Source: Bacillus sp. SG-1 (GTDB taxonomy: Bacteria > Bacillota > Bacilli > Bacillales > Bacillaceae_B). From it: a DNA stretch of 41,161 nucleotides. The notes under the pieces are model-generated. The model was not told where the DNA came from, made no database searches, and saw nothing but the letters and a program-made list of their open reading frames with translations. Where the stretch lies: positions 1-41,161 of the forward strand of contig NZ_ABCF01000022.1 of NCBI RefSeq assembly GCF_000181495.1, read 5' to 3'. The position numbers and the translations under genes were made by a program. Below are positions 33,632 through 41,161 of the stretch, piece by piece (position 1 is the stretch's first letter; each line of letters begins with the position of its first letter).

Positions 33632-35326
33632 TTATTTTGTTAAACGGTATACGATTGACTCATAAGGTCTGAGTTTGATCAGTTCTAAGTCGGTCTGGCT
33701 GTCTTCGTAGTTGGAAATGAGGATTTCACTGTTCCAGCCATCGATGTCCAGTTCGTCGTTAGGCAGATCAAAGACCGTTTTATTTCCGTAGAAATTGTTC
33801 ACGACAAGCAGCTTTTCGTTCTCGCCATTACGTGCATAAGCAAAGACATCTGCGTGTTCCGGTGTCAGCAGCTGATAGTCGCCGTCCGTGATGATGTCGT
33901 ATTCTTTGCGCAGGGAAATCAGCTTTTGATAGTGATAGAAGACAGAGTCCTTATCCTGCAATGCTTTTGCTGCGTTGATTTCCGGATAATTTTTTGCCAC
34001 CGGAATCCAAGGAGTGCTGTTTGTGAAACCTGCGTTCTCGCTGTTATCCCATTGAACCGGTGTACGGGAATTGTCACGGGATTTATGGCGAAGGATTTCC
34101 AGGATTTCTTCTTCGGATTTACCTTCTTCTTTTAAAATATTGAAGATGTTGATCGACTCAACATCACGATACTCGTCGATGCTCGTGAATTTAGGATTGG
34201 TCATCCCGAATTCTTCCCCTTGATAAATGTAAGGAGTTCCTTGCATCATATGAATCGTTGTTGCGAGCATCTTGGCCGACAGGTTACGGTATTCGCCATC
34301 ATTTCCGTAACGGGAAACGATGCGAGGCTGGTCATGGTTGCACCAGAACAGGGCATTCCAGCCGCCGCCTGCGTGCATTTCGCGCTGCCAGGTCGACAGT
34401 ATGTCTTTTAACTGCAAGAAGTCAAAGTCCGCAACTGTCCATTTTTCACCATTCGGATAATCGACTTTTAAATGATGGAAGTTGAACGTCATGCTCAGTT
34501 CGTTTCGTTCAGGATTCGAATACTTGATACAGTGATCGATGGTCGTTGAACTCATTTCACCTACGGTAATGATGTCGTATTTTGAGAAAACCTCATTGTT
34601 CATTTCGTTCATGAATTCGTGGACGCGAGGTCCGTCTGTATAGAACTTACGGCCGTCGCCAGGTGCTGTCGAACCGTCATCGTCAGGGAAGTCCTGGTTT
34701 TTGGAAATCAGGTTGATGACATCGAGACGGAAGCCGTCGACGCCTTTGTCCAGCCAGAATTTCATCATGTCGTACACTTTCGTACGAAGCTCTTCATTTT
34801 CCCAGTTGAGGTCCGCCTGAGTCACATCGAACAGGTGAAGGTAGTATTGACCGGTCTCCTCGTCATATTGCCATGCGTTGCCGCCGAATTTGGACTGCCA
34901 GTTGGTTGGTTCGGAACCGTCTTCTTTGCCGTCACGCCAGATATAGTAGTCGCGGTAAGGGTTGTCTTTGGACTTTCGTGATTCGATGAACCATTCATGT
35001 TCTGTGGACGTGTGGTTCACGACGATATCCATGATGATCTTGATGCCTCTGTCATGTGCCTCCGATAACAATTCGTCGAAGTCTTCCATCGTGCCATACT
35101 CTTCGTGAATATTGAAGTAGTCGGCGATGTCGTAGCCGTTGTCACGCTGAGGTGATTTATAGATCGGTGTCAGCCAGACGACATCGATGCCTAATTCCTT
35201 CAAATAGTCTAATTTTTCAGTGATTCCCTTGATATCCCCAACGCCATTGCCTGACGTATCATTAAAACTCTTCGGATAAATTTGATAAACAACCGACTTC
35301 TTCCACCAAGGTTGCTGCTTCTTCAT
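33632..35326 (-). CDS. treA: Trehalose-6-phosphate hydrolase (GH13)
   Basis: A 564-aa cytoplasmic alpha-amylase-family enzyme that cleaves trehalose-6-phosphate to glucose and glucose-6-phosphate. It opens WWKKSVVYQIYPKSFND as in TreA/TreC and oligo-1,6-glucosidases. Family regions are MDIVVNHTSTEHEWF, GFRLDVINLIS with nucleophile D202, TVGEMSS with acid/base E257, and CNHDQPRIVSRYG with D332. Full length. It lies downstream of treP on the same strand but beyond a strong hairpin and a repeat cluster. AGGTGTCC lies before the ATG. Glycosidases of this clade are hard to tell apart by sequence, and the trehalose call rests on treP, treR and the operators. Confidence 0.93.
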   Translation of the reverse strand: MKKQQPWWKKSVVYQIYPKSFNDTSGNGVGDIKGITEKLDYLKELGIDVVWLTPIYKSPQRDNGYDIADYFNIHEEYGTMEDFDELLSEAHDRGIKIIMDIVVNHTSTEHEWFIESRKSKDNPYRDYYIWRDGKEDGSEPTNWQSKFGGNAWQYDEETGQYYLHLFDVTQADLNWENEELRTKVYDMMKFWLDKGVDGFRLDVINLISKNQDFPDDDGSTAPGDGRKFYTDGPRVHEFMNEMNNEVFSKYDIITVGEMSSTTIDHCIKYSNPERNELSMTFNFHHLKVDYPNGEKWTVADFDFLQLKDILSTWQREMHAGGGWNALFWCNHDQPRIVSRYGNDGEYRNLSAKMLATTIHMMQGTPYIYQGEEFGMTNPKFTSIDEYRDVESINIFNILKEEGKSEEEILEILRHKSRDNSRTPVQWDNSENAGFTNSTPWIPVAKNYPEINAAKALQDKDSVFYHYQKLISLRKEYDIITDGDYQLLTPEHADVFAYARNGENEKLLVVNNFYGNKTVFDLPNDELDIDGWNSEILISNYEDSQTDLELIKLRPYESIVYRLTK

Positions 35327-35362
35327 TTATAGGACACCTGCCTGCTAAGTATTTTTATTGTT

Positions 35363-35456
35363 GTGCTTTAATCCTTCACCGCACTGTAGGGGACAGTCCC
35401 CCTTAATGCTTTAACGCGTCACCGCGCGAAGAGGGACTGTCCCTCTTAGTGCTTTA
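35363..35456. repeat. Two tandem imperfect copies of the GGGAC-N-GTCCC repeat
   Basis: Copy A starts at about 35363 and copy B at about 35406. Both read (A/G)TGCTTTAA, then TCACCGC, then a palindrome, then CTTA. The palindromes are GGGGACAGTCCCC at 35389-35401 and AAGAGGGACTGTCCCTCTT at 35429-35447. The centre base is A in one and T in the other. They lie between treP and treA in a 265-base gap. Same family as 28162-28220. Confidence 0.75.
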
Positions 35457-35535
35457 GTGTGTGAAAGTGCATAAGTATTCTCCTCATAGTATGAGTTGTT
35501 TTGCACCTTTTCAATATCTCTTTAAAAACAAAAGA

Positions 35536-35575
35536 GAAGAGCCGGCGCCCAATGTAGAAATGGCGCCGGTTCTTC
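35536..35575 (-). terminator. Terminator after treP
   Basis: A 14-bp GC-rich stem with one wobble (35536-35549 with 35562-35575), 16 bases past the treP stop, is followed on the minus strand by TCTTTTGTTTTT. It would limit read-through from treP into treA. Confidence 0.8.
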
Positions 35576-35591
35576 CAATTATGATAATGCC

Positions 35592-37007
35592 TTACTTCTT
35601 TTTGTTGAACTTGGATAGTACCAGTGTCAGCACGAATGGTACCACCATTGCTACCAGCATACCGATAGCGAAGATTCCCCATTGTTGAGACGGGATGGAG
35701 AAGAACGCTGGGACACCGCCGACACCGATAGAAGGAGCAAGTACTGATCCGACTGTGATGATGAGACCGGCAATGGCTGAACCGGTGATTGCTGCGATGA
35801 ATGGGTATTTGTAACGAAGGTTTACCCCGAACATCGCCGGCTCTGTAATCCCAAGCCATGCAGACACACCAGATGAAACGGCAAGACCTTTAACTTTTTC
35901 ATTATGTTTTTCAACAACTAGCATTGCAAATGCTGCCGCACCTTGAGCAACGTTGGAAAGGGCAAGCATTGGCCATAGGAATGTTCCGCCGATTGTTCCA
36001 ATCAACTGAAGGTCAACCGCAAGGAAAGTATGGTGCATTCCAGTGATGACGAGCGGTGCGTATAGAGCACCATAAACCAATCCGCCAATCGCCGGCGCTG
36101 CATCAAAGATAGCTGTAACGCCGTCCACTAACCATCCACCTAGAGTGAAAGTGATAGGACCGATAATCGTAAATGCCAAGAAACCTGTAACTAACAATGA
36201 AATTGGAGCAACGGTAAGCAATTGGAACGCATCCGCAATCCGTTTACGAAGCCAAACTTCAATTTTAGCGAGCACCCATGAAGCAACAAGGATAGGAAGG
36301 ACCTGACCTTGATAACCTACCTTTTCAACGTTCAATCCAAACAAGTTCCAGGTCGGAATTTCACCTTCCTGCTGTGCTGCTCCGTACCCCCATGCATTAA
36401 GCAAGTCTGGGTGTACAAGCATTAAACCAAGGACCATACCGAACAGCGGACTTCCGCCGAAACGGTTCACTGCACTCCAACCAATCAAACCAGGAAGGAA
36501 TACGAATGCCGTGTTGGCAATCAAGTTGATGATGGAAGCAATATCAGCCCACTGCGGGAATGCTTCAACAACACTTGCATCATCCATGAAAATTCCCGGC
36601 TGTGTCAGGATATTGTTAATACCCATCAATAAACCGGCAGTAACGATTGCAGGCAGGATCGGAATAAAAATGTCTGCCAGTGTTTTAACCGCGCGTTGAA
36701 GCGGATTCATTTTTTCGGCAGCTGCATTCTTTACATCTTCTTTTGAAGCTGTTTCGACTCCTGTTTCTTCTGCCAGGATCTTATAAGCTTTATCGACAAG
36801 TCCCTGACCGATGACGATCTGGAATTGTCCATTTGTGGAGAAGGAACCTTTCACAAGGTCGATATCCTCCAGGCGTTCTTTGTCTACCAGCCCCTCATCA
36901 TTTAATACCAGACGAAGACGGGTCACACAGTGCGTCGCAGTATTGATGTTCTCTTTACCGCCGATCGCTTCAATGATTTCGAGCACAGACTCTCTATTTA
37001 CGCTCAT
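35592..37007 (-). CDS. treP: PTS trehalose-specific EIIBC component
   Basis: A 471-aa membrane permease that imports trehalose as trehalose-6-phosphate. EIIB domain at 1-80 with phosphorylated C27 in ATHCVTRLRLV. EIIC domain at about 105-465 with about 10 membrane segments and the substrate region GALYAPLVITGMHHTFLAVD and SAWLGITEPAMFGVNLRYKYP. No EIIA domain is attached, so a glucose-type EIIA elsewhere must supply phosphate, as known for B. subtilis TreP. AGGAGGG precedes the ATG. First gene after the TreR-controlled promoter; its 5' leader is about 300 bases. Confidence 0.95.
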   Translation of the reverse strand: MSVNRESVLEIIEAIGGKENINTATHCVTRLRLVLNDEGLVDKERLEDIDLVKGSFSTNGQFQIVIGQGLVDKAYKILAEETGVETASKEDVKNAAAEKMNPLQRAVKTLADIFIPILPAIVTAGLLMGINNILTQPGIFMDDASVVEAFPQWADIASIINLIANTAFVFLPGLIGWSAVNRFGGSPLFGMVLGLMLVHPDLLNAWGYGAAQQEGEIPTWNLFGLNVEKVGYQGQVLPILVASWVLAKIEVWLRKRIADAFQLLTVAPISLLVTGFLAFTIIGPITFTLGGWLVDGVTAIFDAAPAIGGLVYGALYAPLVITGMHHTFLAVDLQLIGTIGGTFLWPMLALSNVAQGAAAFAMLVVEKHNEKVKGLAVSSGVSAWLGITEPAMFGVNLRYKYPFIAAITGSAIAGLIITVGSVLAPSIGVGGVPAFFSIPSQQWGIFAIGMLVAMVVPFVLTLVLSKFNKKK

Positions 37008-37251
37008 GGTTTTCCCTCCTGTGCGGGGTGTTGTTTCCCCTTTTTAAGTTGCTATTTTCGAAAACGTTTCTATAGCGAATGGGCTGCCAATAAAGCAGTT
37101 TCCATTTAAAGAAGTGTTAAGAAAATAGATAAGATTGTTGATATCTGCTGTCTGTTAAAAAAGATAATTTCCATTACTAGTGTGTGAAAAACGAACCAAT
37201 CTATCCATTCTTCAAAATTCCCCAGTGACGGCAGATTAAACAATCATATAG

Positions 37252-37278
37252 AAATAACGCTTACAAAAACCGCTTACA
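37252..37278 (-). promoter_or_regulatory. Candidate pair of cre-like sites in the treP leader
   Basis: On the minus strand, TGTAAGCGGTTTTT (37278-37265) and TGTAAGCGTTATTT (37265-37252) each match 12 of 14 positions of the CcpA consensus TGWNANCGNTNWCA, and both miss the final CA. They lie just downstream of the start of transcription, which would suit roadblock repression. A weaker one lies near 37056-37072. The rest of the 494-base gap 37008-37501 has only the promoter and a terminator. Confidence 0.4.
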
Positions 37279-37292
37279 TTTTGCAGCGACTG

Positions 37293-37344
37293 TTGTATAT
37301 ACAAGTTATGAGATTATTGTAATCATGTATATACAAGTTGTCAA
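37293..37344 (-). promoter_or_regulatory. treP promoter with two TreR operators
   Basis: On the minus strand TTGACA (37344-37339), 17 bases and TACAAT (37321-37316) form a near-consensus SigA promoter. Palindromes TTGTATATACAA (37293-37304) and ATGTATATACAA (37325-37336) lie at about +5 to +16 and inside the spacer. Their centres are 32 bp apart, three helical turns. The sequence resembles the B. subtilis tre operators. Confidence 0.88.
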
Positions 37345-37404
37345 CACTCTTTTGCCAAGGGCGACCCGATTTTTGTCGAACGACTTCCCCGAAAAATAAA
37401 AAGA

Positions 37405-37442
37405 ACCCATGAAAACCCTTTAATTAAAGGGTTTTCATGGGT
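37405..37442 (-). terminator. Terminator after the RpiR-family gene
   Basis: A perfect 38-bp palindrome is followed on the minus strand by TTCTTTTTATTTTT. It insulates treP from the upstream gene. Confidence 0.88.
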
Positions 37443-37501
37443 GTTTAATTATAAAATATTACCAGTATTTATCGACAAATTTCGAGGTTTGCCTGTACAC
37501 A

Positions 37502-38356
37502 CTAAAGCCTCTTCACCGAAATTGCATTCCGCATTTTCTTCAGCGCATCCTGCCCGTCTTGATCCCGTTTCAGCATGATGCTGACGTAGAGAGCATCGAA
37601 TATGGAGAGCTGGGCGATCCTTGAAGAGAGGGCTTCAGAGCGATAGTCAGTTTCTTCAGAAACCGTATATAAGGAAATGTCGGCTTTTTCACTCAGCGGC
37701 GATTTTGCGAAATTGGTGATGGCGATGGTCTTTGCGCCGGATTCTTTCAATACCTTCATAACTTGAAGGATATCTTTTGTCGACCCTGAGTGGGAGATAA
37801 GGACAGCGCAGTCTTTCTTGGTCATCTGCGAGGCTGTCATCAATTGAATGTGACTATCCGTTGAAGCATGGACCCTTAAACCCGTCCGGATGAATTTATG
37901 GTAGGCATCCATGGCAACAATACCCGAGCCGCCGCTGCCGAAAAATTCGATGTTATCGGCAGTCAGCATCGCATCAGCCGTTTCTTGAAACTGTTTTTCT
38001 TTTAAAACCATCAACGTATCTTCAATGGTCTTCATATTAGAACGGAAAACTTTCGAAGCGATGGTCTGCGGTGTATCGTTCTCGTCGACATTTTCATGAA
38101 TGTCTCTCATGGGAGTGACAATTTCGGCCGCGAGCGCAATCTTCATGGACTGGTATCCTTTGAAACCGATCCTTTTACAAAAACGGAAAACAGTCGAATC
38201 GGCAACTCCGAGTTCATCGGCAAGTCCATTTATCGTTGAATGAATAATATCTGTTGGATTGTTCAAGATATAATTGGCAATTTTTTTCTCTGTATCACTG
38301 AATTGGGAATAATGTGATCGGATGCTCGCCAAGCAGTGCTGGTGATTTTTCTCCAT
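37502..38356 (-). CDS. RpiR/MurR-family transcriptional regulator
   Basis: A 284-aa regulator. The N-terminal HTH domain (about 1-78) has FSDTEKKIANYILNNP and LADELGVADSTVFRFCKRIG. The SIS phosphosugar-binding domain (about 125-260) has IEFFGSGGSGIVAMDAYHKF and VLISHSGSTKDILQVMKV. Divergent from gnd across a 146-base region with two identical palindromes, so it most likely controls gnd and itself in response to a phosphosugar, perhaps 6-phosphogluconate. AGGAGAGTG precedes the ATG. Unlike the B. subtilis gluconate operon, which uses the GntR-family GntR, this module uses an RpiR-type factor. Sequence alone cannot name the ligand. Confidence 0.9.
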   Translation of the reverse strand: MEKNHQHCLASIRSHYSQFSDTEKKIANYILNNPTDIIHSTINGLADELGVADSTVFRFCKRIGFKGYQSMKIALAAEIVTPMRDIHENVDENDTPQTIASKVFRSNMKTIEDTLMVLKEKQFQETADAMLTADNIEFFGSGGSGIVAMDAYHKFIRTGLRVHASTDSHIQLMTASQMTKKDCAVLISHSGSTKDILQVMKVLKESGAKTIAITNFAKSPLSEKADISLYTVSEETDYRSEALSSRIAQLSIFDALYVSIMLKRDQDGQDALKKMRNAISVKRL

Positions 38357-38390
38357 AGAATCACTCTCCTGGAAGGGTTTTCATGATTAT

Positions 38391-38463
38391 ATTATACTAG
38401 AAATCAGAGAAAGGGAAAATATTTTCTGAAATCGATTGCAAACATGAAAATATTTTCTATAAT
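38391..38463. promoter_or_regulatory. Divergent rpiR-gnd promoters with twin GAAAATATTTTC operators
   Basis: GAAAATATTTTC occurs at 38415-38426 and 38446-38457, 31 bp apart. The gnd promoter is TTGCAA (38436-38441), 16 bases, TATAAT (38458-38463), and the second operator fills the spacer. The regulator's promoter on the minus strand is TTTTCC (38419-38414), 17 bases, TATAAT (38396-38391), and the first operator covers its -35. Confidence 0.82.
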
Positions 38464-38502
38464 GAAGGTAACACATAAATAAACAAAATTGAGGTGTTCC
38501 AA

Positions 38503-39405
38503 ATGCAAATCGGTATGATTGGTTTAGGAAAGATGGGTTATCAGTTATCGCTGAACCTTACAGATCATAAACATCAAGTCGTCGCTTTTGACTTAAATAA
38601 AGATGCGATGAAGAAAATTTCCGCAGAAGGAGTTGGGACAGCTGCTTCGATTGAAGAATTGGTTTCTAAGTTGGAAAAACCAAGAACAGTCTGGATGATG
38701 GTCCCTGCGGGTGATGCAACAGAATCGGTGTTCCAACAAGTTCTTCCCCACCTTGAAGAAGGAGACCGCATCATCGACGGCGGGAATGCTCACTATAAGG
38801 ATTCCTTAAGAAGAGATGAGCAGGCTGCTGAAAAGGGTGTATACCTGTTTGATTGCGGAACTAGCGGCGGAGTAGATGGTGCCCGTCACGGTGCCTGCAC
38901 AATGATCGGCGGAAACGCGGAAGTATTTAAAGAGATCGAGCAAATCTTCTCTGACATCTCTGTTGAAAACGGGTACCTATATACAGGGAAAGCCGGCAGC
39001 GGACACTTTTTGAAAATGGTACATAACGGCGTGGAATATGGAATGATGCAGGCGATCGCTGAAGGCTTCGATATTTTAGAAAAAAGTCCATTCGATTACG
39101 AATACGAAAAAGTGGCACGCGTTTGGAACAATGGCTCCGTTATCCGTTCATGGTTAATGGAACTGACAGAAAACGCATTCTCTAAAGATGAGAAGCTTGA
39201 AGGCATCAAAGGCGTTATGCATTCTTCTGGAGAAGGGAAATGGACGGTTGAAACGGCCCTTGACCTGCAGACGGCTGCACCGGTAATCGCGCTGTCGCTG
39301 ATGATGCGCTACCGTTCTTTGGAAGATGATACTTTCACTGGCAAGGTTGTTGCTGCATTAAGAAATGAATTCGGCGGCCATGCTGTTGAGAAAAGTGATA
39401 AATAA
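38503..39405 (+). CDS. gnd: 6-phosphogluconate dehydrogenase, decarboxylating, short (YqeC/GndA) type
   Basis: A 300-aa enzyme converting 6-phosphogluconate to ribulose-5-phosphate, CO2 and NAD(P)H. Nucleotide motif IGMIGLGKMGYQL at residues 3-15; then VWMMVPAG, IIDGGNAHYKDS, DCGTSGGVDGARHGACTMIGG-type substrate motif near 118-138 and the catalytic lysine region GHFLKMVHNGVEYGMMQ. Length is that of the short NAD-preferring group, not the 470-aa form. Start at ATG 38503 with AGGTG 6 bases upstream; the GTG at 38494 is part of that ribosome site. It is next to gntK, which makes its substrate, under the RpiR-type operators. Confidence 0.93.
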   Translation: MQIGMIGLGKMGYQLSLNLTDHKHQVVAFDLNKDAMKKISAEGVGTAASIEELVSKLEKPRTVWMMVPAGDATESVFQQVLPHLEEGDRIIDGGNAHYKDSLRRDEQAAEKGVYLFDCGTSGGVDGARHGACTMIGGNAEVFKEIEQIFSDISVENGYLYTGKAGSGHFLKMVHNGVEYGMMQAIAEGFDILEKSPFDYEYEKVARVWNNGSVIRSWLMELTENAFSKDEKLEGIKGVMHSSGEGKWTVETALDLQTAAPVIALSLMMRYRSLEDDTFTGKVVAALRNEFGGHAVEKSDK

Positions 39406-39415
39406 GTAAACTATG

Positions 39416-39517
39416 GTGCCTGATACAAATCGAGCAGTTTGTAACAGGCACATCAGGTTTTATTGGTTTTTGCGAACGAAAAAGAAAGGCTGGCAGCGGG
39501 ATGTCAGCCTTTTCTTT
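39416..39517 (+). terminator. Two hairpins after gnd, the second a good terminator
   Basis: Hairpin 1 has GTGCCTG (39416-39422) pairing with CAGGCAC (39445-39451) plus an inner TACAAA/TTTGTA stem, followed by TTTTATT. Hairpin 2 has AAAGGCTG (39485-39492) pairing with CAGCCTTT (39505-39512), followed by TTCTTT. They divide gnd from gntK in a 194-base gap, so gntK is probably partly independent. Confidence 0.7.
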
Positions 39518-39599
39518 GTATTACATGGATTTATCTTCTGGTCTTTATAGTAAACTGGATATACAGAAAGGGCGTTCAACCGCCGGGAGGGTTTTCAAG

Positions 39600-41135
39600 A
39601 TGGCAAACTATTATATTGGTGTTGATATTGGAACAACAAGTACAAAAGCAGTCGTTTTTGATAAAAAGGGACAGGCGGTCAGCCGCTTCGGAGTTGAATA
39701 CCCGCTGTATACCCCGGTTCCTGGTACGGCTGAACAAAACCCGGAAGAGATTTTTCAGGCCGTACTGACGGTGATAAAAGGAAGCATGAGTACCGGCGGA
39801 GTCAGCGGTGCAGATATCCGCTTCGTTTCCTTCAGTTCAGCGATGCACAGCCTGATTGTGGTGGATAGTGAAGGGCAGCCGCTGACGAATTCGATTACTT
39901 GGGCAGATAACCGCAGTGCTGCCTGGGCGGATAAGATCAAAAATGAAAACAACGGACATGAGATTTACTTGCGTACGGGTACCCCGATCCATCCCATGTC
40001 TCCTCTAGTGAAATTGGCTTGGTTAAAAGAAGAGCAGCCGGAGCTGTTGGCAAAAGGGAATAAGATTATTGGGATTAAAGAGTTTGTTTTTAATCGTTTG
40101 TTTGGCGTGTATGTGGTAGATTACTCGATCGCTTCTGCCATGGGGATGTTCCACTTGGAAAACCTTGATTGGGATGAGGAGGCACTTGAAGTGGCAGGTG
40201 TGACGGCAGATCAGCTTTCCCGTCCGGTTTCTACTACAGAATCATTGATGGGCTTGAAGGCTGAGTCTGCGAAGATGATGGGGCTTCCTGAAGATGTTCC
40301 GTTTATCGTAGGGGCGAGTGATGGTGTTCTGTCCAATTTAGGTGTGAACGCGATAGAGACTGGCGTCGTTGCCGTGACAATTGGAACAAGCGGGGCGATT
40401 CGTGCCGTTACAGACCGACCGGTTACCGATCCGAAAGGAAGGATCTTCTGCTACGCACTGACGGAAAATCATTGGGTGATCGGCGGACCGGTCAATAACG
40501 GAGGCATGATCTTCCGCTGGGTCCGCGATGAACTTGCTTGGGCAGAGGTCGAAGTAGCCAAACGCCTTGGAAAGGACCCGTATGAAGTACTGACAGAGAT
40601 CGCCGAAAAAATCCCTGCCGGTTCGAATGGCTTGCTGTTCCATCCATATATGGCGGGAGAGAGGGCTCCGCTTTGGAATGCGAATGCCCGCGGCTCGTTC
40701 TTCGGACTGGGAATGCACCACAAGAAGGAGCATATGGTCAGGGCCGTGCTTGAAGGAATTGTCATGAATCTTTACAGTGTACTGCTTGCGCTGGAAGAGT
40801 TGATCGGGACGCCGACAAAAATCCAGGCGACTGGCGGGTTTGCCCGTTCGACGCTGTGGAGACAGATGCTGGCGGATATCTTCGACGGAGAAGTAAGTGT
40901 GCCGGAAAGCTTTGAAAGCTCCTGCCTGGGGGCAGTCGTGCTTGGAATGTATGGCCTGGGCGAAATCGATTCATTTGACGTAGTCGGAGAGATGGTCGGA
41001 TCTGTGCACTCGCACCAGCCGAACCGTGAGAATTCCGAAATCTACCGTGAACTGATGCCAATCTTCATCCGCATCCCGCGCCTGCTTGAAAGCGAGTACG
41101 AGGCCATCAGTGAATTTCAACGAAAATATTCATAG
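39600..41135 (+). CDS. gntK: Gluconokinase (FGGY family)
   Basis: A 511-aa kinase phosphorylating gluconate to 6-phosphogluconate. The phosphate-1 motif YIGVDIGTTSTKAVVFD lies at residues 5-21, and EYPLYTPVPGTAEQNPEEIF is like B. subtilis GntK. Further marks are ITWADNRSA, the catalytic-Asp region VGASDGVLSNLGVNA, GTSGAIRAV (adenosine site), FHPYMAGERAPLWN and ATGGFARSTLWRQML. I start at ATG 39600 with GGGAGGG 8 bases upstream; an in-frame extension to 39501 runs back through a terminator and is not real. The likely gluconate permease gene would lie to the right, outside the window. Other FGGY kinases are possible but gnd next door supports gluconate. Confidence 0.92.
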   Translation: MANYYIGVDIGTTSTKAVVFDKKGQAVSRFGVEYPLYTPVPGTAEQNPEEIFQAVLTVIKGSMSTGGVSGADIRFVSFSSAMHSLIVVDSEGQPLTNSITWADNRSAAWADKIKNENNGHEIYLRTGTPIHPMSPLVKLAWLKEEQPELLAKGNKIIGIKEFVFNRLFGVYVVDYSIASAMGMFHLENLDWDEEALEVAGVTADQLSRPVSTTESLMGLKAESAKMMGLPEDVPFIVGASDGVLSNLGVNAIETGVVAVTIGTSGAIRAVTDRPVTDPKGRIFCYALTENHWVIGGPVNNGGMIFRWVRDELAWAEVEVAKRLGKDPYEVLTEIAEKIPAGSNGLLFHPYMAGERAPLWNANARGSFFGLGMHHKKEHMVRAVLEGIVMNLYSVLLALEELIGTPTKIQATGGFARSTLWRQMLADIFDGEVSVPESFESSCLGAVVLGMYGLGEIDSFDVVGEMVGSVHSHQPNRENSEIYRELMPIFIRIPRLLESEYEAISEFQRKYS

Positions 41136-41144
41136 ATAATAGTG

Positions 41145-41161
41145 AGAGGGACAGACCTTTT
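41145..41161. repeat. Possible truncated copy of the GGGAC repeat at the window edge
   Basis: AGAGGGACAGACC at about 41147-41159 matches the left half and centre of the palindromic repeat but differs in the second half, and the window ends. It cannot be judged further. Confidence 0.3.

Noticed and set aside
33854..34981. Several open frames antisense to treA, up to 120 codons
   Set aside because: They are frame shadows of a well-conserved GH13 gene in a more GC-rich stretch, with no ribosome sites and no domain-like sequence.
35446..35859. A 137-codon minus-strand frame over the end of treP
   Set aside because: It overlaps the EIIC coding sequence in another frame and runs through the treP terminator and repeat region. 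The protein is His/Arg/Ser-rich without family features.
37056..37072. GAAAACGTTTC near the treP start as a cre site
   Set aside because: It has three mismatches to the CcpA consensus on either strand. I kept only the two better sites at 37252-37278.
39501..39599. In-frame extension of gluconokinase to position 39501
   Set aside because: It runs through the tail of the gnd terminator hairpin. The ATG at 39600 has a strong ribosome site and begins the family's N-terminal phosphate motif.
1..41161. tRNA, rRNA, CRISPR arrays, insertion sequences or prophage genes
   Set aside because: I looked for them on both strands and found no supporting sequence.

Overview
The window looks like chromosomal DNA from a low-GC Gram-positive rod of the Bacillaceae (Bacillus in the broad sense). 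The evidence is strong AGGAGG-type ribosome binding sites, frequent TTG and GTG starts, a DegS/DegU pair, a YvyE homologue, a TagO-type initiating transferase, SecA2 with its S-layer partner, and a treP-treA-treR set with TreR-type operators. I cannot fix the genus. I see no tRNA, rRNA, CRISPR array, prophage or insertion sequence.

Layout. (1) 1-4850: a secreted lytic transglycosylase-like protein, then on the minus strand a two-gene unit secA2-slaP, the accessory S-layer export system. (2) 5035-6333: tagO behind a candidate ECF-sigma promoter. (3) 6437-21225: a continuous plus-strand Wzx/Wzy-type polysaccharide locus with 12 genes, many overlapping by a few bases. It holds an apparently complete five-enzyme set (aminotransferase, 3-dehydrogenase, 6-dehydrogenase, acetyltransferase, 2-epimerase) for a UDP-2,3-diacetamido-2,3-dideoxy-uronic acid of the GlcNAc3NAcA/ManNAc3NAcA type. 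It also holds a chain-length protein, flippase, polymerase, three glycosyltransferases, GalU, and an asparagine-synthetase-like protein without the glutaminase cysteine. (4) 21259-27287, minus strand: a wall-remodelling block resembling B. subtilis lytR-lytABC, with an LCP ligase, an amidase carrying eight SH3b repeats, a small SH3b protein and a SpoIID/LytB protein. (5) 27396-31815: yvyE, degS, degU and a chemoreceptor without a sensor domain. (6) 31864-37344: trehalose uptake and hydrolysis, with treR split from treAP by an oppositely oriented lipoprotein gene. (7) 37502-41135: a gluconate/6-phosphogluconate module, with an RpiR-type regulator divergent from gnd and then gntK.

How it fits together. 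In B. subtilis the stretch degU-degS-yvyE-yvhJ-tagO-tua-lytCBA-lytR is the cell-wall region and carries the teichuronic acid (tua) operon. Here the same neighbours frame a different polymer locus. The predicted sugars (GlcNAc from TagO priming, Glc from GalU, and a diacetamido-uronic acid) match those known for the S-layer-anchoring secondary cell wall polymer of Geobacillus stearothermophilus NRS 2004/3a. With the SecA2/SlaP pair next door, the most interesting reading is a combined locus that makes an S-layer anchor polymer and exports the S-layer protein. This is inference, and no S-layer structural gene lies in the window.

Regulatory DNA is unusually legible. There is a TreR promoter with two 12-bp operators 32 bp apart, and a pair of identical 12-bp palindromes between rpiR and gnd that sit on both divergent promoters. 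A GGGAC-N-GTCCC palindromic repeat family occurs at two or three places.
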